The position numbers and the translations under genes are program-made. A stretch of DNA of 64,000 bases. Origin: Scleromitrula shiraiana. Lineage: Eukaryota; Ascomycota; Leotiomycetes; Helotiales; Sclerotiniaceae. Under the pieces are notes generated by a model. The model was not told the DNA's origin, searched no databases, and worked only from the letters and a program-made list of their open reading frames with translations. The stretch covers positions 248,001-312,000 of the forward strand of contig JABELC010000012.1 of NCBI GenBank assembly GCA_028455995.1, read 5' to 3'. Positions 44,788 to 57,663 of this stretch are shown here, piece after piece (the first letter of the stretch is position 1; each line of letters begins with the position of its first letter).

Positions 44788-47700
44788 ATGGCTCTAGACG
44801 CTCTCGCTCTCTGTCTTGCATCCAACGTGATGACCGTTATAGATTTTGGGAACAATTTATTCGAAATCTGAACGGATTTATCGCGGCGGCAGATCTGATG
44901 CTGATGCTGATGCTGATGCCGAGTCGATGGCGAAAAACCTATTCGACGCAAGCAAAACCCTTGAAAGCTCGATAGCTGAAGGCGGCCAACCTTTTATTGT
45001 TGAAAATTCAGAACCTTTGAGCATTGCGCACAGCTGTTGCGAAACTGCAAAGAAGCTAGAGGAAAAGTATGGAAAGTTGACTATGCCCAAACCTAGTCAA
45101 TCATGCGGGTGTGGTCTTGCGATAACATCTGGGAAAGCCGGTATCAAACGGCAATGGCATCATCATACGCTTGAAAATCTCCATGAGGCCATGATGGGGT
45201 ATGAAACAACTGTGCAGACTCAATTCCTAGTCTATCTCTAGTGAGTACTTACTCTTTTCCAATATAGAACTGCTTTCAATATACAATTCCGTATGGGAGC
45301 AGTGCCCGTAAATTATTGGAATATTCATATACAACTATTTCCCGTAAGTTACAGGAGTCTTCCGTGAATAAGTTGTTTTGCTCCCATATGGCAAGATCAT
45401 TTCGAGATTCTAACATTTGAGATGATTTGGGAATTAAGAAAGGTTTAAATTAATACTTCCACCCTTTTCAACACTCAGCAATGATTCAAAATACAAGATG
45501 AATTGGAATCTTGAATAAATTCTATCGTTAGATTGTAATCTGGACGTTCATATTCTTGAGATGAATCTAGTGGCAACATCTCGAACAAATGACCAGTCTC
45601 GCGACCGACTGTCGTTCAACACAGCAAATCCAACAAAGCCCAAGATGCTATAGTTCAGCACGAGTTTTCCACTCTTAGTGCTGGTACTCTACTGAACTTT
45701 ATCCGTGCAGTCTCTGAGCGGAAATTCGGATTGGCTGATCTATTGATCAATTTGGATCATCTTCATGCACTGCAGCTAGGAACTCGGAACGATATTCATC
45801 AAGTCCAAAAGTATCACAAACAGACTCGAAATGATATCCATCCCACTCATAAGGAAAATCAAAAGTATCACAAACACTCGAAATCATATCCATAATAATC
45901 ACGCGGAAAATAAAAAAAATCCACTTACGAGACCGTTTGATGGCTAACTTGAAGTTCGATGGTATGAATTAGCGATTTAACAACGATATTAGAGATGCCC
46001 ACTATAAAACCATCGAATGGCTCATTGGTGAGGATACTGATTCGACCGCGCCATCCATTGAATCGTTCATCTTATGAGGAGACTGACGGGAGGAAATCCG
46101 TAATTACCGCCAGGAAACATTTGACAACTTTAGCCAATGGCTAGCGTCTGAATCGGGTCTTTATTGGATTATTGGCAAAGCTGGCGCTGGGAAAAATACA
46201 TTGATGAAGTTTATATGTAAACGAATGAATTTATGGCTAGCGACGGGACAATTGCTCTTAACTACTTTTTATGGTTCATTCAATACACCGGCCAGCAAAA
46301 TGCAGCGAAGTATCTCGGGGATGTTCAGTACATTGCTGTACCAATTACTACAACATGATCGAGACTTAATCTCTCATTGAATTGATACAATACCAGAGGC
46401 ACACTTGGAAGACAAAAGCACTCCGTCGGACTGGAACCGCATGCATCTACAACGTTGCTTGTATGCTGCACTTCGATTTAGAAGCACAGAATATCCTATT
46501 TGCATCTTTATAGATGCACTGGACGAGGTCCTTGAGACTGACGGAGCACATGAGCTTCTTAGGGTTATTCAAAATCTCAAAGAACTTGATAAAGTTCGGG
46601 TATGTGTCTCGAGCCGCCCAGAACCGGTATTCCATAGCTATCTATCTCAATGGTTCGAGACACCTTCCCCTCGAGAAGTCGACTGCCCCTGATATTCATC
46701 AGTTCGTTCTGAATCTTCTTCAGCCTTATGTGTAGCGTTTCCCCTCAAACAACGAAGTAGGAGAGATTGAATGGCTTATCAGCGAGTTTGCTAGAAGATC
46801 CGAAGACCTCTTTCTCTGGGCGCGTTTAGCTACTCAAAGTCTGGTGTGCGGACTCAACGACGAAAATTCTGTCGAGAAGCTTCAAGATCGCGTAGAGACG
46901 ACGCCCTCTGATCTTAAGGATCTCTTTGCTTCCATGTGAAAGCGTTTGGGAGATGACGAGTAGATCTATCGAACGGTCACAAATATTTTTCAGCTTGTTC
47001 TCTGCGAGACGAAGAAGGCAATATCATGGAGTCTTAGAGTAGCACTGTGCCTGGTAACGCTCCATCTGGCCCTCCATTTTGAGCAGAAGTTGTAGTAATT
47101 AAGAATTTCGAAACTATGTATAAGTCCCCTTGTCTCATTGATGAAGAGATACTTCTAAAGTGTAAGAATACTTTCAAGACGATTGAGTCCCGTTGTGTTG
47201 GTTTAATTGAAATTGATTCAGGATCTTCTGTCAAAATTGCCAAGAATTGTACAGGCTTCGATGACTGTGATACATATCCAGGATGTAAACTCCAATTTGT
47301 ACACCGCACCGCGAGCGAGTTCTTGAAAAATACTCCCGAAGGCCAAAAAATCCTCGAATCCTACAATCTTGGAAAGAAAAGTCCGGTGTTTAGAATGTAT
47401 GTCGCTAGGATTGTTCGGGCTGCATTGTTTAAAGACGCTGAAAATAGAGAATATCAGTGTACTCTTTCGGAAGAACTTGGTATCACCGAATTGTTTGTAT
47501 ATTTGGAATATGAAGAGTACCACAGGCATCTTTCTAGAGAGGAGATCAATGAAATTCTTAAAGTATTTCGGTCAGTGTTCTTCCAAGTTTCTGGCAGAAC
47601 CACCAAACAGTTCTCTCCATGGATAAGCTTTGAATTCCGTTTTCCGTTTTTGGTCTGGGTTGCTTCGAGAATTATGGTGAAGTCTCTGCAAAGATTTATA

Positions 47701-48813
47701 GAGGAGCAACGCTCTTATATCAACGATGAAGACATGGCACTTGTTTTGAGGGAAATTGAAATTGAAATGTCGGGTATCTGCCTCGAAAATACTGCCACCA
47801 ATAGGCTTCAAGAATGCATAACTACCCTCGAGTATCTTCTGAGGCTTTGCACAGTAGCAAGCCGGAATCAACTTGCACTTTGCCCTGATGTGGATTTTGG
47901 GAGATGGGATCCATATTCATAATTCAAATTAATTACCCCGTTTGGCCGCTTCTTGCAACTGTTCAAGAATATGGAAAGCAAGCTCTTTTTATGGAATAAC
48001 CCCCAAGTTTGTGACACTATTTTGAAAGCTCTGAGGTTATTCGCATCCTCAAGTATCAATCTTCACGAACGCTTTATAGGAGCCTACTTTACAAAGCCTA
48101 TCTGGGACAGGGATCATCACACCATAGAACCATGGATAACTCTTTTTAATACTCGTTATATTGCTCCCTTGGAAACTAAATTTGAAGAAGAGTTTCATGG
48201 TGTTTTGATTGAGATAGACCCTATATGGGGAATTCAACTAATAGCAAAGGCACATAAGGCCAGATATGGGCGCTCCCTTCTCCAAAACAAGCTTCTTAAT
48301 TTTGTGGCAGAAGTCAGTGGTGATAAACCTCTGCTAGGTCCCAAAGCTCTCTTACTATTTTGGGGCATCGGTAAAAGAGTTTTCCGTGAAAAATATACAT
48401 CATTTCACGGGAAAATAGTCCCTCGTTGCCTCGAAACCTATATCATGGACCCGCTAGCTAGTAATCTCGATAGTCACGAACAACATACCTGGGATTTAGC
48501 AATAGAGGATATTTTTAGTCGTGTCAAGGAATGCTGTGAGCATAAAACGGCGGACCAAGAAATCCTAACTGTGAAAAGAATTGATCAATTTCTTATTGCT
48601 CAAGGTGTATTGGCCTCGAAAGAAACAGCTAAAATTATGTATGGCGCATGTCATATAGCAGCGCCTAAGGATTTCTTTAGAGAAAATTGGCGTTATTATT
48701 ATGATCGTGACTATGACGATGACGATGACGATGATGATAGTGAGGGGGAGGAATGGGAGAACGAGGACGAGGATGAAGAAGAAGAGGAGGAAGAGAACGA
48801 CGAGAGAGGATGA
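44788..48813 (+). pseudogene. NACHT/STAND (NLR-like) protein, disrupted
   Basis: Seen in order: N-terminal segment MALDALALCLASNVMTVIDF of fungal NACHT proteins, frame change near 44860 into SKSERIYRGG; a possible donor GTGAGT at 45240; a decayed stretch 45.6-46.1 kb; WIIGKAGAGKNTLMKF (P-loop with Asn where Ser/Thr is usual); Walker B region ICIFIDALDEV; VCVSSRPEP; FLWARLATQSLV; a stop where ASMWKRLGDDEWIYR is expected (two Trp codons now TGA and TAG near 46937 and 46961); LQFVHRTASEFLK; then a long open C-terminal part (47116-48813, broken once near 47920) with an acidic tail. Family knowledge: STAND proteins are signalling ATPases of fungal allorecognition and immunity. At least six disabling changes, so no full product. 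Confidence 0.83.
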
Positions 48814-51237
48814 GTGAGATAAATGAGGGTAATGAGGGTGATGAGGGTGATGAGGGTGGTCAATGAATTATTTTTGATATTGAATGAGATTTAGTTCCAA
48901 TATTTTAGATTTTAGCTTGATATAAGATTATGAATCAACCGTCAAATGAAGCAACCTTAAATTATATACTATTGACAATTTACTGTTGATTAGTCAAATG
49001 AGGAGATACTTCTTGTATGATTTATTTGTATATTGTTAGCAAAGTTTTTCAAATAACATAGTAAACATTTGAGTCGAGATATCAGAATTATTAGAAAAAT
49101 ATAGAACCAAAAAGTATATTTTCAACGGTTCTTCATATAGTACAGTATACTTCATTGTTTTTTGGATTCAGTCGATCATGCCTCGAGCTTTCCATGCATT
49201 TTCAGATATTCAGCCGATTCAAAATGTATGATATTGCAAACTAACCAAACGATCTGAGATTGAAAACTCCATTAAGGATGTAGGCTTATTATCAATATCA
49301 TATCAAATCAAATCAAACTAGAACTTTTGTAACAGATCTGAAACTAGTCAGATAGGCACATAGTATTCCACAGATACCGGTAATCTAGATGAATGAATCC
49401 ATATATCTAGCAGCTGTCAGAATTCGTATACATACAATAGGATGCCGTTTGGAAATACGTGATAGATGGATGATGTTGATAGAATGTTTTGATGTGGAAC
49501 ACACTGTATGTTCCATCGAATGATATCAATGTTTGGATATTTGGATGTTTGGAGAAGGGAGGCGGGAAGGTATTTGGAATATTTCATATTTGGTCTATGT
49601 ACATTGACATGGTTTCGGAAACAATACAGAGATGTGAGACAAGATAAAAATGATCACTTGGTACGTAGAAGATATCTATTTTTAATTGCAATTGCAACCT
49701 TCAAGAACAATACCAGGAAAGAGCCCCTGAAGTAATCATCGAGTGAGGGGAAAGTAATACCAGATGACATATTGTAATCGCACCCTTAGTTCGAATCCTT
49801 GATATCTCGTACACAACTTCTCCCCATGGGTGGTATATCGCTGGGTACCCGACAATAACATGACATACATATTTCACGGAAGAACTATGCATCCGTGTAA
49901 TGTTGTATACAATACGTAGATTAAAAAGCTTAACCGTACAATAAATGATGCAATATATCATTTGAAACTTGAAGGCAAGAAATCTATGCGGTGCTCGGAT
50001 GTTGAGTTCCACAACATTTGACAGTACAGAGTGGATGAAGGAGAAGCGCTCGGTTGGGGATCTCGTCTGATGTGTTGCATAGTGAGGTTTTGAGTGGGGA
50101 GGGTAAGCGCTGCGCTTTTGGTTTGTAGGACAAAAACTGCTATTTTTGTTGAAAAATTTAATTGAGTTTAGATTGTTCTATAACTATGGCGACTGTTTAA
50201 CGTAAAAAAAGAGATTGTAGAGATTGGTTTCAGTGATAAAAGGTCATCGCCGAGAAGATAGATTATGCCTCATTTGATACCTTGGCTTGGGCAGAATCCT
50301 ACCTACTATTTCGTGAAATCAAAATCTTCATTGATTAAACAACATCAAGATGTTCTATCCTGTTTTATCACGATAATCATCAAAGATTATCAATATACCT
50401 AGTTATATTCAATACATCTTACATTCCTATATTCCTGATGGTTTCGATAATTCGATTATACATCCATTGTATATAGTATATCTGTATGAGAGTGGTACAA
50501 TGATAACGGGAGGTAACCATAAGCCTTCTTCAGGGGTCCCCAAAGGGTTTGGCGAGTTTTAAAACCCTTGAACTTCTGACAGTTACAGTTTCTAATTCAA
50601 CTACCACATTTCCATTTTCTCCAATGAATTCTTTTTATTTCAGATAATCCAACCCATGTCATATACAACCCTACCTCGTCAAAGATTAGACCAAGATCAA
50701 ACTAACCCCGTCTGATCTCCATTCAATAATCTTAAACCATCTTATCTTTACCATCTCCCCTCAGCTCCCCTGGTACTTGGTACAACCATCTTCAAGGCAC
50801 TGCGACAACATTGATCTCATGTCTAGTTTCATACCATTCTATGCGACAACGGGATATGCATTGGCAGTGTACGGTGGATTATGACCATTCCTGTCTTTTC
50901 CTATGAGGCTACTATCAGGAAGATAATCGAGATGGTGATATGCCAAGACTTCAGAATAAGTACAGGACCTTTCGCCCGGCCTTAGACGCTTCTTTTATTT
51001 TATCATCATCTCAAGAATTCTCATTCTCTTCTCCGCTTCTCAACTCTTCCTCAGCGGGCTCCTCTCTTTTATATTCCCTCTCTTTTAGTTTTTATTCGAT
51101 AACTTTTATTCTATCTTGCAAGTTCAAGTAGATCGCGTTGACCGTGTATCTAATTCAACTGTTCTACATACACCTCGACGGTCTTCATTCATTTTTATCA
51201 ATTCTTATACATTTTTAACTCTATTCAACCTTTCAAG
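48814..51237. other. intergenic, no supported gene
   Basis: Starts with four GAGGGT(A/G)AT units (48824-48859). The rest is AT-rich with no coding support; the 3' part is the promoter and 5' leader of the secreted-protein gene. Confidence 0.55.
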
Positions 51238-52324
51238 ATGTATTTCAGCAGGATTGTAGGAGCCGCTTCACTAGCAGGTGTTGCATTGGGTGCTAACACC
51301 GGTGCTACCAATGCCGATGCACAAGGCTCAACTGGAACTACTTTATTGGCAAATGCTATTCAAAGTGGTTCATTCCTCGATGGATCGACTGAAATTGGTG
51401 CGGCCGAAGTTGGACAAGCAAAATCGGCTACCTCGCAGAATAACTTTATCAATTTCTGTGCTGGTCAAACTTTAACTAATGGTCTACAAATCACTACCGG
51501 ATCATGTAACGGTATCCGTAAGTAACAGTATTAAAATCAAATGCGTAATAGTTTGCTAATACAAGATAGCAATGGGAAAGCTTCCAGCCAAGACGAACAT
51601 GGTCTCCTCAACCATCATTAACCCACCAACCGGCGGACCCGGTATCCCATCCGACACCACCTTTAACATAACCGTTCAAATGTCCAACCTCGTAGCCGGT
51701 TCCTTCACCAACGCCGACTCCACCTATTTTGCCGCCCCTCAAGACCTCGAAGGTGGAAACGTAGTAGGCCACACCCACGTCACCGTCCAAGATCTCGGCA
51801 AATCACTGAACCCCACCCAAGCCCTCGACGCAACCCAATTCGCCTTTTTCAAGGGAATTAACGATGCAGGAAATGGAAATGGTCTTCTCTCCGCCGTAGT
51901 AACAGGTGGTCTCCCAGCTGGAAACTACCGTGTTTGCACCATGGCTTCTTCATCCAACCATCAACCTGTTATCATGCCAGTCGCTCAAAGAGGTACTGCA
52001 GACGATTGTACGAAATTTGTAGTGACCGGTAGTGGAACTACAGCTAATGCTGCTTCAAATGATGGATCTGGTGGACAGGCTGCAGCTGCTTTGGCGGCTT
52101 CTGCTGTTGCTGCTGGTGCGGATAATACCGCTCCTCCTGCTTCGGGTGTTGCATCTTCTACTTCTGTTGCGGCGGCTGGAAATGCCGCTGCTACTGAGGC
52201 TGCTGGTGCTGGTACAGGTGGAAATGCTGGGGCTGCGGGTGGTAACAAGGGTGGTCAACAAGGTGGATTCAGGGGTAGTAAGGGAGGAAAGGTCCGAAGA
52301 CAAAGTCGTGATTTCATCGCATAG
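51238..52324 (+). CDS. conserved fungal secreted protein
   Basis: Two exons, 51238-51517 and 51570-52324, with a 52-nt intron, giving 344 residues. Seen: signal peptide MYFSRIVGAASLAGVALGA; conserved core NNFINFCAGQTLTNGLQI, TGSCNGIPMGKLPAKTNM, NVVGHTHVTVQDLG, FAFFKGINDAGNGNGLLSAV, GLPAGNYRVCTMASSSNHQP, RGTADDCTKF; four cysteines; C-terminal 100 residues rich in Ala, Gly and Ser, ending in a basic stretch. I recognise the core as a widespread fungal secreted family, sometimes mislabelled as a ribosomal protein in databases (from memory). Molecular function unknown; likely cell wall or extracellular. No GPI signal. Upstream leader is pyrimidine-rich, as in well-expressed fungal genes. Confidence 0.88.
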
Positions 52325-53375
52325 ATGGAGTTAAGTTGAGCTGGCTTGGTTTGGTATTGTTGGTATATCAAAAATTATTCGGAGTATCTTAATGGGATGG
52401 CATGGATTGGGATGGGTAGACTGGTGTTTTTTATATTCCTATTTTCTTTTGTTATGATAAATATAAGAGATGGGATACTTGTATGATGAGGTTGATATGA
52501 ATGGAATGGATTGTAGATGAATGTATTTGTTATCAACATCATTGTTACTATAACTTCTGTGCACTCTCTAGTTTTCTGTACGATTTTTCTTTCACGTGTT
52601 TTTCTAGGTAATATTAGATGAGTATTGCATAGATGAGTTCAAAGCTATAAGCTGGAGTCAAATGACAATATCCTATCATAGCTAGCACTAGATTAGACAC
52701 TATACCTACATAGAAAAGGAAAAATAATCATATCTACCCATTATCATATCATCAAACAAACCTCGTCCCAAACCCCAAACCCCAAACCCCAGACTAGCTA
52801 ACAGTAAATCAAACATCAACGGCTAAATTCTTAGAACTACCGGACATTAAATCTTATCGGATGAACGTTAGGTAGGTATAAGAGGAGTAATAAGTGGCTA
52901 TTTTTGTTTTATCATACTGTATTATGGATATAAATACACTGAGATCCGGAGGGAACAACAAATTGCAGTTGTTGAGACAAATGTGGTTTGATGGCTGTTT
53001 GATATGAATACTATGCCTCCAGCTTACCGAATGAAGGAGTCTTTTGGCGTACAGGATTGTAGGTATTAATGCCTGAATTTTAGGGGGGGTATATGGTCCG
53101 TGAGTGTTGGTTTATCGGGATCATAGCGGTGAGTGAGGGGTTGGTGGGACAGCCTGGATTTTGTTATCAATAGGATCTCGGATCTCGGATCCAGATGCAT
53201 AGAACTACATTAAATTCGTATTGAAGCTGTAAGGATATTTGAGGATATTTCTTTTTTCTTTCTCTTTATTTATTTCTTGGTGAGGTGCAAACGAACGATC
53301 GGATTGTTTATGATTTGATTGATTCTTTGGGAGGAACAAAGAAAGAAAGGTAAGGTTGATAGATATGCTGGAATC
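52325..53375. other. intergenic, no supported gene
   Basis: 3' region of the secreted-protein gene and 5' region of the ankyrin gene. Short CCCCAAAC repeats lie at 52771-52790. Nothing else recognised. Confidence 0.55.
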
Positions 53376-54200
53376 ATGTAAGTTTAATTCAACTCCAATC
53401 CGAATCCAACGTCAACGAAACAACTCTAACCAACCTATCTCCCACTCAACAGGATCGAACCAACCCTCCGCCTCCGCCGCGCAATCCACAACTCCGACAC
53501 CCTCCTCGTTGCCCGCATCCTAAAATCCCACCCCCACCTCCTCCATAACCCCGATCTCTCCCCCCACGGCCTCTCAAACACTTCTCTCCATCTCGCGTGT
53601 TCCTTGGGGCACCTCTCAATCGCCACACTCCTGCTATCCATCTCTCACGAAAACCCCTCCATCTCCCTAAATGAAGAACACCAAACGCCCCTCATGCTCG
53701 CATCCGCCTCTGGGCACACCGAAATTGTCCATTTACTCTGTTCAGCCGGTCCCTCAATTTCCGGAATACTGCGAAGAGATATAAGAGGAAGAGATGCAAT
53801 TATGTATGCGAGTCGTGGCGGACACGATACATGCCTTCAAATCCTCCTTACATTTGCAAGTCGCCTGAAAGATCCAAAAGATGTATTAGCAACGAGCGAT
53901 GTAGATGGGAATACGGCGCTGCATTTTGCGAGTAGTAATGGGCATTTATTGGTACTGAGGACACTACTTGCGGCGGGGGCGGATAGCGAGAGGAGGAATG
54001 TTTGGTGTTGGACGCCGGTGGCTTATAGTGCGACGGTGCAGGCGGAGGTATATTTTAAGGGGCTGGTGGGGGAGGTGGAAAGGAGGAGGGGGGTGGTGAC
54101 GGGGTCGAAGGAGGGGGCGAGGGGGAGGGGGGATAGTAAGGGGAGTTTGGGGGAGAAGAAGGGGGCGGGGCTTAGAATTGTGGAGGCGGGTGATGATTGA
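53376..54200 (+). CDS. small ankyrin-repeat protein
   Basis: Two exons: the first supplies only AT of the start codon (53376-53377), then a 75-nt intron (GTAAGT...AACAG) and exon 2 at 53453-54200, giving 249 residues beginning MIEPTLRLRRAIHNSDTLLV. Seen: ankyrin-type repeats SNTSLHLACSLGHLSIATLL, QTPLMLASASGHTEIVHLL, RDAIMYASRGGHDTCLQILL and NTALHFASSNGHLLVLRTLL then AAGAD; a Gly/Lys/Arg-rich tail. The start MxEPTLxLRRAI agrees with what I remember of fungal homologues. Role is probably protein binding; no partner evident. Codon use shifts from C-ending codons in the first half to G-rich codons in the tail. Confidence 0.82.
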
Positions 54201-54934
54201 GTGACTCATTTGGGTTGAGGGGTGGTGGATTTGAGATGACGATATGTTATGATAAGATATGGACAGGACAAGTGCTGGATTATGATTGATGAGATGGAAT
54301 TAGATGAGACGATGATCATCATGATATTATACACGGTTTATGAAGGAAGGAAGGAAGGAAGGAAGGAAGGAAGGCAGGAAGGAATGAGGGCAGAGATATG
54401 CATGGAGTACGGAGTTTGGCATTTTTGAGATTTTACAGTCATGATGAAGATTATCAACTGCGGGTCAGGTCATTTTTCTTGTTGGAGTATATATATGGCA
54501 GCAGATTCATCGTGTTTTTTATACATCTCTCCACATGTTCATAAGCTGGACTGACTCCGAATATAAGGTGCTTTACATCATTTGCGTATATACCGCCATA
54601 TAAAAGTTTCTCGATGTGGAGGAGGATCTGGTGGCAATGATCATTTATTCGTTTGCTTTACGACTAGTGTCGAGATGTGATGAAGTGGGTATCATGGAAT
54701 TGATACTGCTATGAGTTATCATATCAATTACGCCTTTTCTACTGTAGTTTGAAGGAACATTAACTGCATTCCTACCTAACATACGTAGTATCAATTTCAA
54801 TCCCATCCCGATTCGATACTATTCTCCCATCGCGTCCCTTCCCTCCCTTAGAACAAATCCACCACTGCATAAAGCCCCAAGAAAGAACCTAAAAGAGAAC
54901 AGCGAAACCATCCACTAACCCCAAGAATCAAATC
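54201..54934. other. intergenic with GGAA run
   Basis: Convergent 3' regions. A GGAA tetramer run (about eight units) lies at 54342-54383. No gene. Confidence 0.6.
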
Positions 54935-55743
54935 TCACAACCACAAAACCCCCATTCCACCCACAAACGCCAACCCAGCCGTCAACCAAACCTTCACTCC
55001 CAATCCTCCCTCCCCGCCAATACCTCTCTCAACACCTGATTGCGAGCTCGTCGTCGCCGCACTAGCACCTCCCGTCGTCGTAGTCGATGTATGCCCACCT
55101 GCAGTCGTTGAGCTCTTATCAGGAGTGGTTGATGCGGTGTTAGTATTGCTGTTGCTGTTGCTGTTGCTGTTGGTGGTAGTTGCACTGGCGAATTTGGCAC
55201 AGGGGTCGCTGAATGAGGCGTCGGTTGCGGTTGCTCCGAAGCGGGTTAGGGATTTGGAGAGTTCTGGGTTGGATTGTTAGTTTTATTCCTAGTCTTACAA
55301 TACGATTCGGATCAAAAGAAGAGAGAATGGCGGTAGGATGGTGAGGCAGAGAGAGAGATACGTACCGGAAACATTCAAACAACTAGGAGCATGACTTGAA
55401 TAACAGCTAATAACTGAACTACCGAAGGAGGAAATACTAGAACAGCAATTCCCGTCCAATTCAGCGGATGCGGTGACGCATGTTGGGAGAACAGTGCCGG
55501 TTACGGGACAGGCGGAATCGAGGGAGAGGAAGGAGGACTTTTGGGGTGTTAGTGGATGACTATAGATATAGGGGTGGAAAAATAGAACGGATATATGTAT
55601 GCTTGATGGGATGAAAGAGGGGCAGAGAGGTGAGATGAGAAGGGAAAATAAAGGGTGCATACAATAGGACATCCCAGAATAGTGGCAGCTCCAATATCAC
55701 TGGGGATAAAGGTAGGGATGGTGAATGAATCGATATCTGACAT
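54935..55743 (-). CDS. Ser/Thr-rich GPI-anchor-type surface protein
   Basis: Three predicted exons: 55743-55663, 55537-55366, 55263-54935, in frame, 193 residues. Seen: LDSACPVTGTVLPTCVTASA, LDGNCCSSISSFGSSVISCY, PSCLNVSELSKSL, DASFSDPCAKF (eight cysteines in this stretch), then a low-complexity linker with NS repeats and TTT runs, and a C-terminal hydrophobic tail (VWLTAGLAFVGGMGVLWL) fitting a GPI-attachment signal. The called start MSDIDSFTIPTFIPSDIG lacks a classical signal peptide, so an upstream exon may be missing. Family not recognised; cell-wall or plasma-membrane surface location inferred. Confidence 0.68.
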
Positions 55744-57448
55744 TGTGGGCAGGTGATTAATAACACAATTGTAGTATATTGTAGTAGAGAAAATCTTTTT
55801 CAGATAGATAGAAAATTGACAAGGTGTGGGTGTAATTTAGACAGGGTGGGTTGAAGGGTGAGGGTTCAACGATTGAAATATAGTTTGGCTAAAGGGATGA
55901 TTGAGATGTAGACGAGACGCGACGTGAACTCCCTTAATATCTGTCTATTGCATTCCTTATTGGGATTCAGACGCGATTAGCAATACTTTTCGAAGGTTGA
56001 GAATTTATGGGCAATTTTATGATGGGAGGTAGGCTGTGTAGGTATACATGGTAACACTGTAAAATTAATGAGATGATTAAGATATTATTGATGGACAAAA
56101 TGGAAGAATATGGTGATTATAATTAAATTCAATATTTCTCACATGGTTAATTTGTAGGTAATGTATTCACTATTTCTGTGAGAAGCAAATGAATGCATAT
56201 CTAATTATAATATCGATGAGCACCCGAGCAGGTGGGTGGACAGTGCCTCAGTGACACTGCCCAGTGAGATGACACCAAATTTAATTCAAACTCGACGTGT
56301 ATTGTTATCAAATGGGTAATTCTTGACTGTAATAAATACATATACTCAAATTTCTTTATCTAAAACTACTCTGATTGGAGATTCTACAGACAGATTCTTT
56401 CCTCACGCAGCACCAGAGCTTTGTCGACGACGAGGGTTATGGAATAATCATCGAAATATTATAAGATCAGATACAGGTGAACCCTTTCTTCCCTATATAA
56501 TGCTTCTATTCAATATCTTAGTAGATTCATTACGCAGCTGGTGAATTGATCCAAATATCCGTTGGCATAGGAAATTAGTCCCCTTCAGAAGTTTATATAA
56601 TCTTCTAGTTGTAGTCGTATAAAGTATAGTGTATCTATGATCGAGTGACAACAACTATAATGGCTACTACTGTGACAAGTATCTCGATGTCAATGAATCG
56701 ATCTGTCGAAGATTGCTTTTATTTCTCGTTTCGGGGGAAGCATCAAAGGGGTAGATCATTTATATCATATTTTGTCATGGATTGTATTCGATCTCGACGG
56801 CGACTGCTACTCTTAATCAACGAGCTTAATGCCAGATTAAACTCATGCAGCGTGGAATTTGGCGCCTAGATATGCTTACTTTAACCAAGTGGCTGGATGA
56901 AGATAGGTTTTCGAGTTAAGCTTTTGAATTGAGGTCTTTTTATCCTATCCGTTCAGTGGATGATTAATCGCCCATACATATGAACACTTTGATCCTAAAT
57001 CCATTGAAGACACACAACAGGGAGATACTAGAACAGACTTCATAACATTGTTAAGATAACACAGTAAGAACGAATATCCATTTTGATTATTCGATATACT
57101 TATCAGTCCAGGGATTGGCCAATGGGGCCTGTGTACTTCGTTGACGAGACCCTGTCCCGACCCCAGATATGGTCTGATCAGCAGCTTGCCTCAGATGGTC
57201 CTCGAAAAGTAGAAGCTATCTTTCTTGAGACTAGTCGGCCTCGGTAGTCCTATATAGCTACATTAGTTCTACCCCACTCAGTGGACTCATCCCGTAGGCC
57301 AGATCCTGGGTATCTTTGACAGAATTCCAAATCTTTATCTTCTTAAAATCCCCTCATAAGTATGAATGGGAACTGATGATGTCAATAATCTCAATCCATA
57401 TCAATGAAATAAATTGAACATCTTTCTCTTACCATTGTTTTGCCTCCT

Positions 57449-57497
57449 CTCTTTGGTACAAAGAGAGTGCCTTTTCTCTTTGTATCAAAGAGAAAGG
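57449..57497. repeat. two adjacent perfect hairpins
   Basis: CTCTCTTTG-GTA-CAAAGAGAG (57449-57469) followed by TTTCTCTTTG-TAT-CAAAGAGAAA (57475-57497). Both share the TCTCTTTG/CAAAGAGA core with 3-nt loops. Confidence 0.9.
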
Positions 57498-57613
57498 TTT
57501 TATTACGAGTCTATTCAATTCTGGTTTTTACCTTGAGACAAGGTTTATTACGCTAATGTCTTAGAAGAATGTTGGCACATTTTTGAAATAGTTTATTGGT
57601 TAGAATCTATTGC

Positions 57614-57663
57614 TCTTATCACGTGAGTACTAAATAATAAAAAATTCTTATCACGTGAGTACT
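57614..57663. repeat. direct repeat containing CACGTGA
   Basis: TCTTATCACGTGAGTACT occurs at 57614-57631 and 57646-57663 (32-bp offset), each followed by A/G-AAT. Confidence 0.9.

Noticed and set aside
49780..49800. TTCGAATC resembling a tRNA T-arm
   Set aside because: No acceptor, D or anticodon stems can be built around it.
50940..51131. 63-codon Ser/Phe-rich frame upstream of the secreted protein
   Set aside because: Lies in a pyrimidine-rich promoter/leader region; composition explains it.
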